Shown: positions 1 through 7,574 of the stretch, piece by piece
Layout of the letters: each line of letters opens with the position of its first letter
Position numbering within the stretch: the stretch's first letter is position 1
Assembly: GCF_002934065.1 (NCBI RefSeq)
Contig: NZ_CP018049.1
Span: 3,718,501 to 3,782,500, forward strand
Length of the DNA stretch: 64,000 nucleotides
Reading direction: 5' to 3'
DNA from: Pseudomonas orientalis
Lineage (GTDB): Bacteria > Pseudomonadota > Gammaproteobacteria > Pseudomonadales > Pseudomonadaceae
Notes under the pieces: model-generated
The model's input: the letters and a program-made list of their open reading frames with translations, nothing else
Databases searched by the model: none
What the model was told of the DNA's origin: nothing
Program-made: the position numbers and the translations under genes

Positions 1-517
1 AGTCGCACTTCTGCAGCAGTTTCTGAATGATGTTCTCGACATCTTCGCCCACGTAGCCCGCCTCGGTGAGGGTGGTGGCGTCGGCGATGGTGAACGGAAC
101 GTTCAGCAGGCGAGCGAGGGTTTCCGCAAGCAGGGTCTTACCCGAGCCTGTAGGGCCGATCAGCAGGATGTTGCTCTTGCCGAGTTCGACTTCGTCGCCT
201 TTCTTGTCACGCTGGTTCAAGCGCTTGTAGTGGTTGTACACCGCTACGGCCAGAACCTTCTTTGCACGCTCCTGACCAATGACGTACTGGTCAAGGATGC
301 CGCTGATTTCTTTAGGCGATGGGAGTTTGTGCGCACTGCTCTCGGCCTGGGCTTCCTGCACCTCCTCGCGGATGATGTCATTGCACAGGTCGACGCATTC
401 GTCGCAGATAAACACCGAGGGGCCGGCAATCAATTTGCGTACTTCATGCTGGCTTTTGCCACAGAAGGAGCAATAGAGCAGCTTGCCGTTGTCCTCGCCG
501 TTGCGGGTGTCAGTCAT
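1..517 (-). CDS. clpX: ATP-dependent Clp protease ATP-binding subunit ClpX (N-terminal part, cut by window edge)
   Basis: Only the first 172 codons are in the window; the gene runs off the left edge. The start is the ATG at 517, giving [12 protein letters not shown]. Visible parts are the zinc-binding domain with Cys16, Cys19, Cys38 and Cys41, and the Walker A motif GPTGSGKT at residues 121-128. ClpX is the hexameric AAA+ unfoldase that recognises tagged substrates and feeds them to ClpP in the cytoplasm. It lies downstream of clpP in the same orientation, the usual tig-clpP-clpX order of Pseudomonas. Confidence 0.97.
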   Translation of the reverse strand, partial: MTDTRNGEDNGKLLYCSFCGKSQHEVRKLIAGPSVFICDECVDLCNDIIREEVQEAQAESSAHKLPSPKEISGILDQYVIGQERAKKVLAVAVYNHYKRLNQRDKKGDEVELGKSNILLIGPTGSGKTLLAETLARLLNVPFTIADATTLTEAGYVGEDVENIIQKLLQKCD

Positions 518-565
518 TCGTTCGATCCAAATCCGATAGGCTTGCAACACAAGATGAAGGCTTAT

Positions 566-585
566 GCGGGCTTTTTCAAGCCCGC
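566..585 (-). terminator. Hairpin between clpP and clpX
   Basis: GCGGGCTT and AAGCCCGC form an 8-bp stem with a 4-nt loop. The downstream T-tract on the minus strand is weak, so it is more likely an attenuator or mRNA-stabilising hairpin between clpP and clpX than a full terminator. Confidence 0.45.
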
Positions 586-629
586 CAGTGGTCGGACATG
601 CCGACCAGCCCTATTTTGAGTGGCTTATA

Positions 630-1265
630 TTAAGCGGGGCGCTTTTCGATCACTGCGTCGATCAACCCGTATTCACGGGCAGCTTCAGCGCTCATGAAGT
701 TATCACGGTTGGTATCACGCTCGATTTCCTCAAGAGTGTGCCCGCTGTGCTTGGCCATCAGCGTGTTGAGGCGCTCACGAATGAAGAGGATTTCCTTGGC
801 ATGGATTTCGATGTCCGATGCCTGGCCCTGGAAACCGCCCAGTGGCTGGTGAATCATCACGCGTGAGTTCGGCAGGCAGTAACGCTTGCCCTCGGCGCCG
901 GCGGTCAGCAGGAATGCACCCATGCTGCAGGCCTGGCCAATGCAGGTAGTCGATACGTTTGGCTTGATGAACTGCATGGTGTCGTAGATCGACATGCCCG
1001 CCGTCACCGAACCGCCCGGCGAGTTGATGTAGAGATGGATGTCCTTGTCCGGGTTTTCCGCTTCAAGGAACAGCAGCTGCGCACAGATCAGGTTGGCCAT
1101 GTAGTCCTCTACCGGGCCGACCAGAAAGATCACTCGCTCCTTGAGCAGGCGCGAGTAGATGTCGTAGGCGCGTTCGCCACGAGCGGACTGCTCGACAACC
1201 ATCGGGACCAGGCCGCCTGCGGCCTGGATATCAGAGTTCTGCTGAATATAGGAATTACGGAACAT
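630..1265 (-). CDS. clpP: ATP-dependent Clp protease proteolytic subunit ClpP
   Basis: A 211-residue serine peptidase that forms the double-heptamer proteolytic chamber of ClpXP in the cytoplasm. The catalytic triad is readable: Ser114 in the GQACSMGA motif, His139 in VMIHQPLGG and Asp188 in TNRDNFMS. The length is normal for the family, and the N-terminal 10-15 residues are probably a self-cleaved propeptide. It lies between tig and clpX on the same strand, so degradation machinery follows the ribosome-bound chaperone gene. Confidence 0.98.
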   Translation of the reverse strand: MFRNSYIQQNSDIQAAGGLVPMVVEQSARGERAYDIYSRLLKERVIFLVGPVEDYMANLICAQLLFLEAENPDKDIHLYINSPGGSVTAGMSIYDTMQFIKPNVSTTCIGQACSMGAFLLTAGAEGKRYCLPNSRVMIHQPLGGFQGQASDIEIHAKEILFIRERLNTLMAKHSGHTLEEIERDTNRDNFMSAEAAREYGLIDAVIEKRPA

Positions 1266-1304
1266 GCTCTGCAGTTACTCCCAAATAGTCATGTCTTGAA
1301 AACG

Positions 1305-1331
1305 CATAAGCCAGCGCGAGGCTGGCTTATG
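1305..1331 (-). terminator. Terminator after tig
   Basis: A perfect 11-bp stem (CATAAGCCAGC at 1305-1315 and its complement at 1321-1331) with a 5-nt loop. On the minus strand it is followed by GCGTTTTC, the pattern of a rho-independent terminator or attenuator between tig and clpP. Confidence 0.65.
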
Positions 1332-1356
1332 GTTGAATTTCCAACGAGTTGGACAA

Positions 1357-2667
1357 TCAGTCGGCTTGTGCTGCTTCCGCCGGTTTGACTGCTTCTTCGT
1401 AAGAGACCGCTTTATCGGTCACCTTAGCCTTCTGCAGAACAGTATCCACAACTTGTTCTTCCAGCACAACCGAACGTACTTCGTTCAACTGCTGGTCGTT
1501 CTTGTAGTACCAGGACACGACCTGCTCAGGCTCCTGGTAGGCCGAAGCCATTTCCTGGATCATTTCGCGGACGCGGTCTTCGTCAGGCTTGAGGTCGAAC
1601 TGTTTGACCACTTCAGCCACGATCAGGCCCAGCACGACGCGGCGCTTGGCTTGCTCCTCGAACAGCTCGGCCGGCAACTGGTCAGGCTTGATGTTGCCAC
1701 CAAACTGCTGAACCGCTTGTACGCGCAGGCGATCCACTTCGTTGGACAGCAGGGCCTTAGGCACTTCGATCGGGTTGGCGGCCAGCAGACCGTCCATGAC
1801 CTGGTTCTTGACCTTGGACTTGATCGCCTGACGCAGCTCGCGCTCCATGTTCTTGCGAACTTCGGCGCGGAAGCCTTCGATGCCAGTTTCCTTGATGCCG
1901 AATTGGGCGAAGAACTCTTCGTTCAGTTCTGGCAGCTTAGGCTCGGAAACGCTGTTGACGGTCACGGTGAACTCGGCGGCTTTGCCGGCCAGGTCCAGGT
2001 TCTGGTAGTCGGCAGGGAATTCCAGGTTCAGAACGCGCTCTTCACCGGCTTTGGCGCCAACCAGGCCATCTTCGAAGCCCGGGATCATGCGGTTGGAGCC
2101 CAGCACCAGCTGAGTGCCCTTGGCGGAGCCGCCAGCGAACACTTCGCCGTCAACCTTGCCAACGAAATCGATGTTCAGTTGGTCTTCGTTCTGGGCGGCA
2201 CGGTCGGCCACTTCGAAACGGGTGTTCTGCTTGCGCAGGATTTCCAGCATGTTGTCCAGGTCCGAATCAGCGACATCGGCGCTCAGGCGCTCGATTTCGA
2301 TGCCTTCAAAACCGGCCACTTCAAACTCAGGGAACACTTCGAACGTCGCTACGTATTCCAGGTCCTTGCCAGCTTCCAGGGACTTGGGTTCGATCGACGG
2401 CGAACCAGCCGGGTTCAGCTTCTGCTCGACAACGGCTTCGTAGAAGGAGGCCTGGATCACGTCACCTACAGCTTCCTGGCGCGCATCGGCACCAAAACGA
2501 CGCTTGATTTCGCTCATCGGCACTTTGCCTGGACGGAAACCAGCGATCTTGGCCTTCTGGGCAGTCTGCTGCAGACGCTTGTTGACCGCAGTCTCGATAC
2601 GCTCTGCCGGCACGGTGATGCTCAGGCGGCGCTCGAGAGCAGTAGTATTTTCAACAGAAACTTGCAT
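1357..2667 (-). CDS. tig: Trigger factor (ribosome-associated chaperone / peptidyl-prolyl isomerase)
   Basis: A 436-residue protein starting [15 protein letters not shown]. The ATG at 2667 is preceded by GAGGAATATCC, a good ribosome binding site, so the longer frame from 2724 is not used. The N-terminal domain carries the ribosome-docking signature GFRPGKVP; a central FKBP-type isomerase domain (about residues 150-240) and a helical C-terminal chaperone domain follow. It binds nascent chains at the ribosomal exit tunnel. It heads the tig-clpP-clpX block. Confidence 0.97.
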   Translation of the reverse strand: MQVSVENTTALERRLSITVPAERIETAVNKRLQQTAQKAKIAGFRPGKVPMSEIKRRFGADARQEAVGDVIQASFYEAVVEQKLNPAGSPSIEPKSLEAGKDLEYVATFEVFPEFEVAGFEGIEIERLSADVADSDLDNMLEILRKQNTRFEVADRAAQNEDQLNIDFVGKVDGEVFAGGSAKGTQLVLGSNRMIPGFEDGLVGAKAGEERVLNLEFPADYQNLDLAGKAAEFTVTVNSVSEPKLPELNEEFFAQFGIKETGIEGFRAEVRKNMERELRQAIKSKVKNQVMDGLLAANPIEVPKALLSNEVDRLRVQAVQQFGGNIKPDQLPAELFEEQAKRRVVLGLIVAEVVKQFDLKPDEDRVREMIQEMASAYQEPEQVVSWYYKNDQQLNEVRSVVLEEQVVDTVLQKAKVTDKAVSYEEAVKPAEAAQAD

Positions 2668-2726
2668 GGATATTCCTCGTTGCACAGACATTAGCCGGCC
2701 ATTTCCGACCCCAATCAAGGGCATGC

Positions 2727-2755
2727 ATTCTAGTGGGTCAAACTCAAGAAGTCAC
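2727..2755 (-). promoter_or_regulatory. Candidate sigma-70 promoter for tig
   Basis: On the minus strand GTGACT (-35) and TAGAAT (-10) are separated by 17 nt, about 60 nt upstream of the tig start codon. This is a motif match only. Confidence 0.4.
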
Positions 2756-3023
2756 CCTACTGAAAATACACCTGAAAACAGCCGGCAATTTATCGGTACG
2801 AAGGCACTGAAGTACCTCGCCCCGGTGACAAATACAGCCAATTGCGCCAGGGCTCTGCGCCGCACTCCTATATAGAGAGAAAGCAGCCATTCATCTCCCT
2901 GACGGTCCGCCCCGCGAACGGCGCGAACGGGCAACGCGGCATCATCGAGACACACAAATACGACGAAACGCGCTGCCGATGGAGCCCACTACCTGCAACC
3001 GTTGACATATCAAGCGGCCAAAA
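2756..3023. other. Intergenic stretch between tig promoter and tRNA terminator
   Basis: About 270 bases without a convincing gene. Short open frames here have no ribosome binding site and no recognisable protein features. I see nothing else in it apart from the possible upstream part of the tig promoter region. Confidence 0.5.
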
Positions 3024-3060
3024 CCAAAAAAGGCGCCAGACTGTTAAATCTGGCGCCTTT
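3024..3060 (-). terminator. Terminator of the tRNA operon
   Basis: AAAGGCGCCAGA (3029-3040) pairs with TCTGGCGCCTTT (3049-3060) to form a 12-bp stem. On the minus strand it is followed by a run of six T, a strong rho-independent terminator just after the last tRNA-His. Confidence 0.85.
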
Positions 3061-3066
3061 CGAATA

Positions 3067-3143
3067 TGGGGTGGACGAAGGGGATCGAACCCTCGACAAC
3101 GGGAGTCACAATCCCGTGCTCTACCAACTGAGCTACGCCCACC
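3067..3143 (-). tRNA. tRNA-His (GTG), copy 2
   Basis: 77 nt including the extra 5' G(-1) typical of tRNA-His and an encoded CCA. The 7-bp acceptor pairs (with one G-U), and the anticodon loop reads TTGTGAC with anticodon GTG. The sequence is identical to the copy at 3361-3437. It is the last tRNA of a four-gene transcript on the minus strand. Confidence 0.97.
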
Positions 3144-3219
3144 ATATTGCGTTAACAAAGAAACCAAACTACTTCTTTGTTGAACCCTTCCCTGCCTTTC
3201 GACGGGACCGAGCTTTATT

Positions 3220-3304
3220 TGGTGCGGATGAAGAGACTCGAACTCTTACGCCTCGCGGCGCTGGAACCTAAATCCAGTGTGTCTACCAATTCCACCACAT
3301 CCGC
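3220..3304 (-). tRNA. tRNA-Leu (TAG)
   Basis: 85 nt class II tRNA with a long variable arm (GCGCCGCGAGGCG region), acceptor GCGGATG/CATCCGC, encoded CCA, and anticodon loop TTTAGGT with anticodon TAG. It lies between the two tRNA-His copies. Confidence 0.96.
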
Positions 3305-3322
3305 GCTTGAAGCTCTTAAAGC

Positions 3323-3353
3323 AAAGGCGCCAGACGATTAATCTGGCGCCTTT
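3323..3353 (-). repeat. Duplicated terminator-like hairpin between tRNA-His copy 1 and tRNA-Leu
   Basis: Near copy of the hairpin at 3029-3060 (same 12-bp stem, loop of 7 instead of 8 nt), but followed on the minus strand by a shorter T run. It appears to have been duplicated together with the tRNA-His gene and may act as a weak terminator or processing signal inside the operon. Confidence 0.7.
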
Positions 3354-3360
3354 CAAAATA

Positions 3361-3437
3361 TGGGGTGGACGAAGGGGATCGAACCCTCGACAACGGGAGT
3401 CACAATCCCGTGCTCTACCAACTGAGCTACGCCCACC
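3361..3437 (-). tRNA. tRNA-His (GTG), copy 1
   Basis: 77 nt, identical to the tRNA-His at 3067-3143, with G(-1), encoded CCA and anticodon GTG. The flanks are also similar on both sides, which points to a tandem duplication of a unit of roughly 120 bp. Confidence 0.97.
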
Positions 3438-3468
3438 ATATAGCGCTACTTGTGCCAAAGCTGCCTAA

Positions 3469-3545
3469 TGGCGCACCCGGCAGGACTCGAACCTGCGACC
3501 ATCCGCTTAGAAGGCGGATGCTCTATCCAGCTGAGCTACGGGCGC
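3469..3545 (-). tRNA. tRNA-Arg (TCT)
   Basis: 77 nt with acceptor GCGCCCG/CGGGTGC, encoded CCA, and anticodon loop CTTCTAA with anticodon TCT, reading AGA codons. It is the first gene of the minus-strand tRNA cluster. Confidence 0.97.
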
Positions 3546-3658
3546 CTGATTAATCTGTACTCTTGGAGGATTACAAACTAAGTGTTTCCAGCCTTGCAGG
3601 ACAACAATTCTGCTCGACTTTCTAACCAGTGCTAGGCTGTGCCCGACAAGTGCGACGA

Positions 3659-3687
3659 ATAGTATAGAGCGACCTGAAACCCGTCAA
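3659..3687 (-). promoter_or_regulatory. Promoter of the tRNA cluster
   Basis: On the minus strand TTGACG and TACTAT are separated by 17 nt, followed by a GC-rich discriminator (TCGTCGC), as expected for stable RNA promoters. It lies about 110 nt upstream of tRNA-Arg. Confidence 0.65.
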
Positions 3688-3819
3688 ATCTTTTTTGAAA
3701 AAAACTGATTTTATTTAAGGGCTTAGGCCAATTTGCAGACCAAGCGCCTTTGCCCTCGCGCCCTGGCGTGCGAGAATGCGCGCACTTTTCTTCTCCCTCT
3801 CGATGGTTAATCACGCGTA

Positions 3820-4674
3820 ATGACTGCACAACTTATCGACGGCAAATCAATCGCCGCCAGCCTGCGCCAGCAGATCGCCAAACGCGTCACCGAGCGTCGC
3901 CAGCAAGGACTGCGCACGCCCGGCCTCGCGGTGATCCTGGTCGGCAGCGATCCTGCCTCTCAGGTTTATGTCTCGCACAAGCGTAAAGACTGTGAAGAGG
4001 TGGGCTTTATCTCCAAAGCCTACGACTTGCCTTCGGACACCACTCAACAGGCCCTCACCGACCTGATTGACAGCCTCAACGATGACCCGGACATGGACGG
4101 CATCCTGCTCCAGTTGCCGCTGCCCGAGCACCTGGACGCCTCCCAACTGCTGGAACGCATCCGCCCGGACAAAGACGTCGATGGTTTCCACCCCTATAAC
4201 GTCGGTCGCCTGGCCCAGCGCATCCCGCTGCTGCGTCCCTGCACGCCCAAGGGGATCATGAGGTTGCTGGAAAGCACCGGGGTCGATCTCTATGGCCTCG
4301 ACGCCGTCGTGGTTGGCGCCTCGAACATCGTCGGTCGCCCGATGGCCATGGAACTGTTGCTGGCCGGCTGCACCGTGACCGTCACCCACCGCTTCACCAA
4401 GGACCTGGCCGGCCACGTTGGCCGCGCCGATCTGGTGGTGGTCGCCGCCGGCAAGCCGGGCCTGGTCAAAGGTGAATGGATCAAGGAAGGCGCCATCGTG
4501 ATTGACGTGGGCATCAACCGCCAGGACGACGGTAAGCTGGTCGGCGACGTGGTCTACGACACCGCCCTGCCCCGCGCCGGCTGGATCACCCCGGTTCCAG
4601 GCGGCGTAGGCCCGATGACCCGGGCGTGCCTGCTGGAGAACACGCTGTATGCGGCGGAAACGCTGCACAGCTAA
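3820..4674 (+). CDS. folD: Bifunctional methylenetetrahydrofolate dehydrogenase / methenyltetrahydrofolate cyclohydrolase
   Basis: A 284-residue cytoplasmic enzyme that interconverts 5,10-methylene-THF, 5,10-methenyl-THF and 10-formyl-THF using NADP+. The conserved active-site Tyr50 and Lys54 (YVSHK) are present, as are the PPLP-like stretch LQLPLPEH, the nucleotide-binding segment [12 protein letters not shown] and the C-terminal [11 protein letters not shown] signature. The start at 3820 has no strong ribosome binding site but matches the family length. It is transcribed divergently from the tRNA cluster and ends at a clear terminator. Confidence 0.98.
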   Translation: MTAQLIDGKSIAASLRQQIAKRVTERRQQGLRTPGLAVILVGSDPASQVYVSHKRKDCEEVGFISKAYDLPSDTTQQALTDLIDSLNDDPDMDGILLQLPLPEHLDASQLLERIRPDKDVDGFHPYNVGRLAQRIPLLRPCTPKGIMRLLESTGVDLYGLDAVVVGASNIVGRPMAMELLLAGCTVTVTHRFTKDLAGHVGRADLVVVAAGKPGLVKGEWIKEGAIVIDVGINRQDDGKLVGDVVYDTALPRAGWITPVPGGVGPMTRACLLENTLYAAETLHS

Positions 4675-4690
4675 TAACCATACGTACTGA

Positions 4691-4719
4691 AAAAGCCCTG
4701 CCTTAGCGCGGGGCTTTTT
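4691..4719 (+). terminator. Terminator after folD
   Basis: AAAAGCCC pairs with GGGCTTTT around a short loop, and TTTTTATT follows 17 nt after the folD stop codon. Confidence 0.8.
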
Positions 4720-4882
4720 ATTGCCTGAAGAAAAACTGTTTTTTCTTAGTTTTTAAGCACTTTCGTCTGGTTCTGGAAGAACATTCGACAGTTTCTGATC
4801 CATACTCCTAGAATGTAACGCCATTTTTCATAAAACCCGTTTCCCAAACGGTATTTCCTTACTTTTTAGCGAGTTCATCCGC

Positions 4883-5806
4883 GTGAAAATTCGTCTTTCT
4901 CTTGTCAGCCTGTTTTTTGCTTTCGCAGGCACCTTCGCCCACGCCGCCGAATCCACCCTGGCCCCGCGTGACGCCTCCAAACTGCAAATTGCTTCCGGCA
5001 GCGCCATGCTGGTGGATTTGCAGACCAACAAAGTGATCTATGCCAGCAACCCCGACGTGGTGGTGCCCATCGCATCCGTGAGCAAGCTGATGACCGGCCT
5101 TATCGTGCTGGAAGCCAAGCAGAACATGGATGAATACATCGATATCAACATCACCGACACGCCGGAGATGAAAGGGGTGTTCTCCCGCGTGAAGATCGGC
5201 AGCCAGATGCCGCGCAAGGAGATGCTGCTGATCGCATTGATGTCCTCGGAAAACCGCGCCGCCGCGAGCCTGGCCCACCATTATCCGGGCGGCTACGCGG
5301 CGTTTATTGCGGCGATGAACGCCAAGGCCAAGGCGCTGGGCATGACCAGCACCCATTACGTGGAGCCTACCGGCCTATCGATCCATAACGTGTCGACCGC
5401 CCGCGACCTGAGCAAGTTGCTGGCCTACGCGCGCAAATTCCCGATGTTGAGCCAGTTGAGCACCACCAAGGAAAAGACCGTGGCGTTTCGCAAGCCCAAC
5501 TACACCCTGGGCTTTTCCAACACCGATCACCTGATCAATCGCGCCAACTGGGATATCAAGCTGACCAAGACCGGCTTTACCAACCAGGCCGGGCATTGCC
5601 TGGTGCTGGTCACGAGCATGGGCAACCGCCCGGTGTCGCTGGTGATCCTGGATGCCTTTGGCAAGTTCACTCACTTTGCCGATGCCAGCCGTATTCGCAG
5701 CTGGGTCGAGACCGGCAAGGGCGGCGCGGTACCGGATGTGGCGCTGCGCTACAAGGCTGACAAGAATCTGAAGAACCGCGCGGGAGTGGCAGAAGTGCGT
5801 CGCTGA
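4883..5806 (+). CDS. pbpG: D-alanyl-D-alanine endopeptidase (penicillin-binding protein 7 type)
   Basis: A 307-residue periplasmic peptidase of the S11 family that cuts D-Ala-meso-DAP cross-links in peptidoglycan. A signal peptide ends near AHAA (residues 19-22). The penicillin-binding motifs are SVSK (65-68), SEN (122-124) and KTG (about 230). The start codon is GTG. No long C-terminal membrane anchor is seen, which suits a PbpG-type endopeptidase rather than DacA/DacC carboxypeptidases. A REPIN lies just downstream. Confidence 0.92.
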   Translation: MKIRLSLVSLFFAFAGTFAHAAESTLAPRDASKLQIASGSAMLVDLQTNKVIYASNPDVVVPIASVSKLMTGLIVLEAKQNMDEYIDINITDTPEMKGVFSRVKIGSQMPRKEMLLIALMSSENRAAASLAHHYPGGYAAFIAAMNAKAKALGMTSTHYVEPTGLSIHNVSTARDLSKLLAYARKFPMLSQLSTTKEKTVAFRKPNYTLGFSNTDHLINRANWDIKLTKTGFTNQAGHCLVLVTSMGNRPVSLVILDAFGKFTHFADASRIRSWVETGKGGAVPDVALRYKADKNLKNRAGVAEVRR

Positions 5807-5828
5807 CTCACTCACAACAGAAATCAAA

Positions 5829-5919
5829 TGTGGGAGGGGGCTTTGCCCCCGATAGCGGTGGGTCAGATACATGAATATCTACTGATCCACCACCATCGGG
5901 GGCAAAGCCCCCTCCCACA
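5829..5919. repeat. REPIN (convergent REP pair)
   Basis: Two inverted REP units, beginning TGTGGGAGGGGGC and ending with its complement, flank a 40-nt spacer. This copy has CTTTGCCCCC instead of the usual CTTGCCCCC in both arms. It sits between the convergent ends of pbpG and the lipoprotein gene, where a hairpin could end transcription from both sides. Confidence 0.9.
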
Positions 5920-5926
5920 TTTTTAT

Positions 5927-6589
5927 TTATTTGCGTTCTGCCAGGACTTTTAGCGCCTGGGCCGCCGCCTGTTCCTGCCCGGCCTGGGCCGTGGCATTCG
6001 CCGCCTCCCGCCAACGCTGCGCATCCACATTCGCCGGCAACTGGCTCGGACGCTGGGTCAGGATCGCCCAATGACCCGCGCTCTTCCATGCCGACTCAAA
6101 GTCACTGAAGCCCATCATCAATCGCCGCTCCCTGCCGGAACGCAGCAGCACCGTGCTCTTCTGCTGATTGAACCCCACCACCACGACATAGCGTGGCCCG
6201 GACCAGAAGCTGGAGTTGACGCGCGCCATCACCGGGTAACCGGCCGCCACCTGCGCCAACACAGCGGTGAGCCCGGCATCCAGCGGATACACCATCAGCC
6301 CGTACTCACGCGCCAGCTTTGGCATGTTGCGCTCAAGGTCCGCCTCGGCGCCCGGCAGGTGCAGTGGCTTATCGAGCAGCCCCGGTGTCATGACAATGCC
6401 TTGTTGCGACAGCATGCTGGCCAGAGCCGTAGGACCGCTCTGATAAGCCTCGCTGCGAAAGGTCGGCACGCCGTTGAGTTCAACCCGCTCCGGCAGGCCG
6501 GGAAGTTTCGACGGCTGGCTGGAACAGGCCATCAGCCCCAAGGCACAGGCCAGCAGGATGGATGTTTTGAGGTTCGACCGTAAGCGCAA
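5927..6589 (-). CDS. C39-peptidase-like lipoprotein lacking catalytic residues
   Basis: A 220-residue predicted lipoprotein with a signal peptide and lipobox LMAC (Cys22). Residues 40-170 resemble the papain-like C39 fold: a GPTALASML helix after residue 51 and a strand YVVVVGF at 134-140. The usual catalytic Cys before GP is Ser51, and the His expected before YVVVVG is Arg133. It therefore looks like an inactive relative that may bind peptides or act as a scaffold. The C-terminal 45 residues are Ala/Gln-rich and may be helical. The biological role is unknown. Confidence 0.7.
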   Translation of the reverse strand: MRLRSNLKTSILLACALGLMACSSQPSKLPGLPERVELNGVPTFRSEAYQSGPTALASMLSQQGIVMTPGLLDKPLHLPGAEADLERNMPKLAREYGLMVYPLDAGLTAVLAQVAAGYPVMARVNSSFWSGPRYVVVVGFNQQKSTVLLRSGRERRLMMGFSDFESAWKSAGHWAILTQRPSQLPANVDAQRWREAANATAQAGQEQAAAQALKVLAERK

Positions 6590-6800
6590 TGTTTGACTCT
6601 CTTGATCAACTGCCGGTGAGGGCCCCGATCATAGGATGCTCTTGGGCACGGGTATAGCCTCACGCGTCGATAAAACGCCCGCCATAGAGCAAACAAGTTG
6701 GACGGACACGACCATTGGTCAATAGCAGGCAACCGCCGGGTAGCTAGACTGTCCATTGAGAAGACTGTGTGTACCCCGGACGGGGTGAAGGGAGGCCTGA

Positions 6801-6962
6801 ATGAGCCTTGCAACGACGATTTTCCTGTTGATCTGCGGTTGGCTGGCGGTGGCCGCCGCCATGTTGTGGGGGGTCATGCGCGTGACCCGCCGGCACCATC
6901 ACCCCCACGTCAAACCCGCCGCGCCCGCCAAGCCGAACAAGGCGACGGCGCATCACGCCTAG
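6801..6962 (+). CDS. Small membrane protein, 53 residues
   Basis: Starts at ATG 6801 with a good GGAGG ribosome binding site 5 nt upstream. One hydrophobic segment (about residues 6-26, with Trp-Gly turns) is followed by a basic, His/Pro/Ala-rich tail with the run HHHPH. It is probably an inner membrane peptide with a cytoplasmic tail. Its stop overlaps the convergent lipoprotein gene by 4 bases. I do not recognise a named family. Confidence 0.65.
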   Translation: MSLATTIFLLICGWLAVAAAMLWGVMRVTRRHHHPHVKPAAPAKPNKATAHHA

Positions 6963-7369
6963 CCGGGCATGCAATTGAAGTCCTGGGTGGCGGCGACCTC
7001 CTTGCCGTGGCCATCCTTGAGCGCTGCGCGCACGGTAGTCCCCAGGCTCGATTCCTCCAGGGTGTAATGCTCACCCGCCTTGAAATGTTTGTACTCGACC
7101 CGGCCCTGGCAGTCCTGCTGGTTATCGTCGCCGGGCTCTTCCTCGAACAACGTCACGTCCAGGCGATGGTCTCCGGGGCTCACTTCGAAGTAGCGCCCGT
7201 CATCGACGCGCTTGCCATCGAGACGCTCGGCCAACAAGTCATTCGGTGCCTCTTCTTTCAAGCCGATCCAGGCTTGGCTCGGGTCGGCCTTGGGGATCGG
7301 GCCGGCACACGCCGACAACAGTACGACAGCCGCAAGGGTGGGAATCAACAACAGGGTTCTCGGTGACAT
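6959..7369 (-). CDS. Hypothetical lipoprotein, 136 residues
   Basis: The start MSPRTLLLIPTL at 7369 is preceded by GGAG at proper spacing; an in-frame upstream extension to 7477 has no ribosome binding site. The signal peptide ends in lipobox LSAC (Cys21). The mature part is acidic, with two further cysteines (QQDCQG and FNCMPG) that could form a disulfide. The motif PGDHRLDVTLFEEE suggests a beta-rich, PEGA-like periplasmic fold. Function unknown; it is divergent from the efflux operon. Confidence 0.7.
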   Translation of the reverse strand: MSPRTLLLIPTLAAVVLLSACAGPIPKADPSQAWIGLKEEAPNDLLAERLDGKRVDDGRYFEVSPGDHRLDVTLFEEEPGDDNQQDCQGRVEYKHFKAGEHYTLEESSLGTTVRAALKDGHGKEVAATQDFNCMPG

Positions 7370-7574
7370 GGCAGGGCTCCAAAGCGCATCAGTAAAAAGG
7401 CGTGTCCGATGGCTGGCAAGCTTGAAGAGCCGCCGTTTGTAGAACAAATGAATACAAATGAAACGATCTTCAGCCATTACCTAAATGTTCCTTCACCTGG
7501 CTGAAAGGTACGTGTTAGGTGGGTCGGGCAAGACTGCCGAGGTTTGCAATCCTGCTTTTCTCGGAGACTCACGC

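Noticed and set aside
2752..2955. A 67-codon minus-strand frame upstream of tig.
   Set aside because: No ribosome binding site, no recognisable features, and it overlaps the presumed promoter region.
2842..3271. Open frames with residues such as RESQSRALPTELRPPY across the tRNA genes.
   Set aside because: They are translations of tRNA sequence, a common mis-annotation.
3067..3545. The tRNA cluster as an integration site of a genomic island.
   Set aside because: No integrase, direct repeats or foreign-looking genes are next to it; tig/folD synteny is standard.
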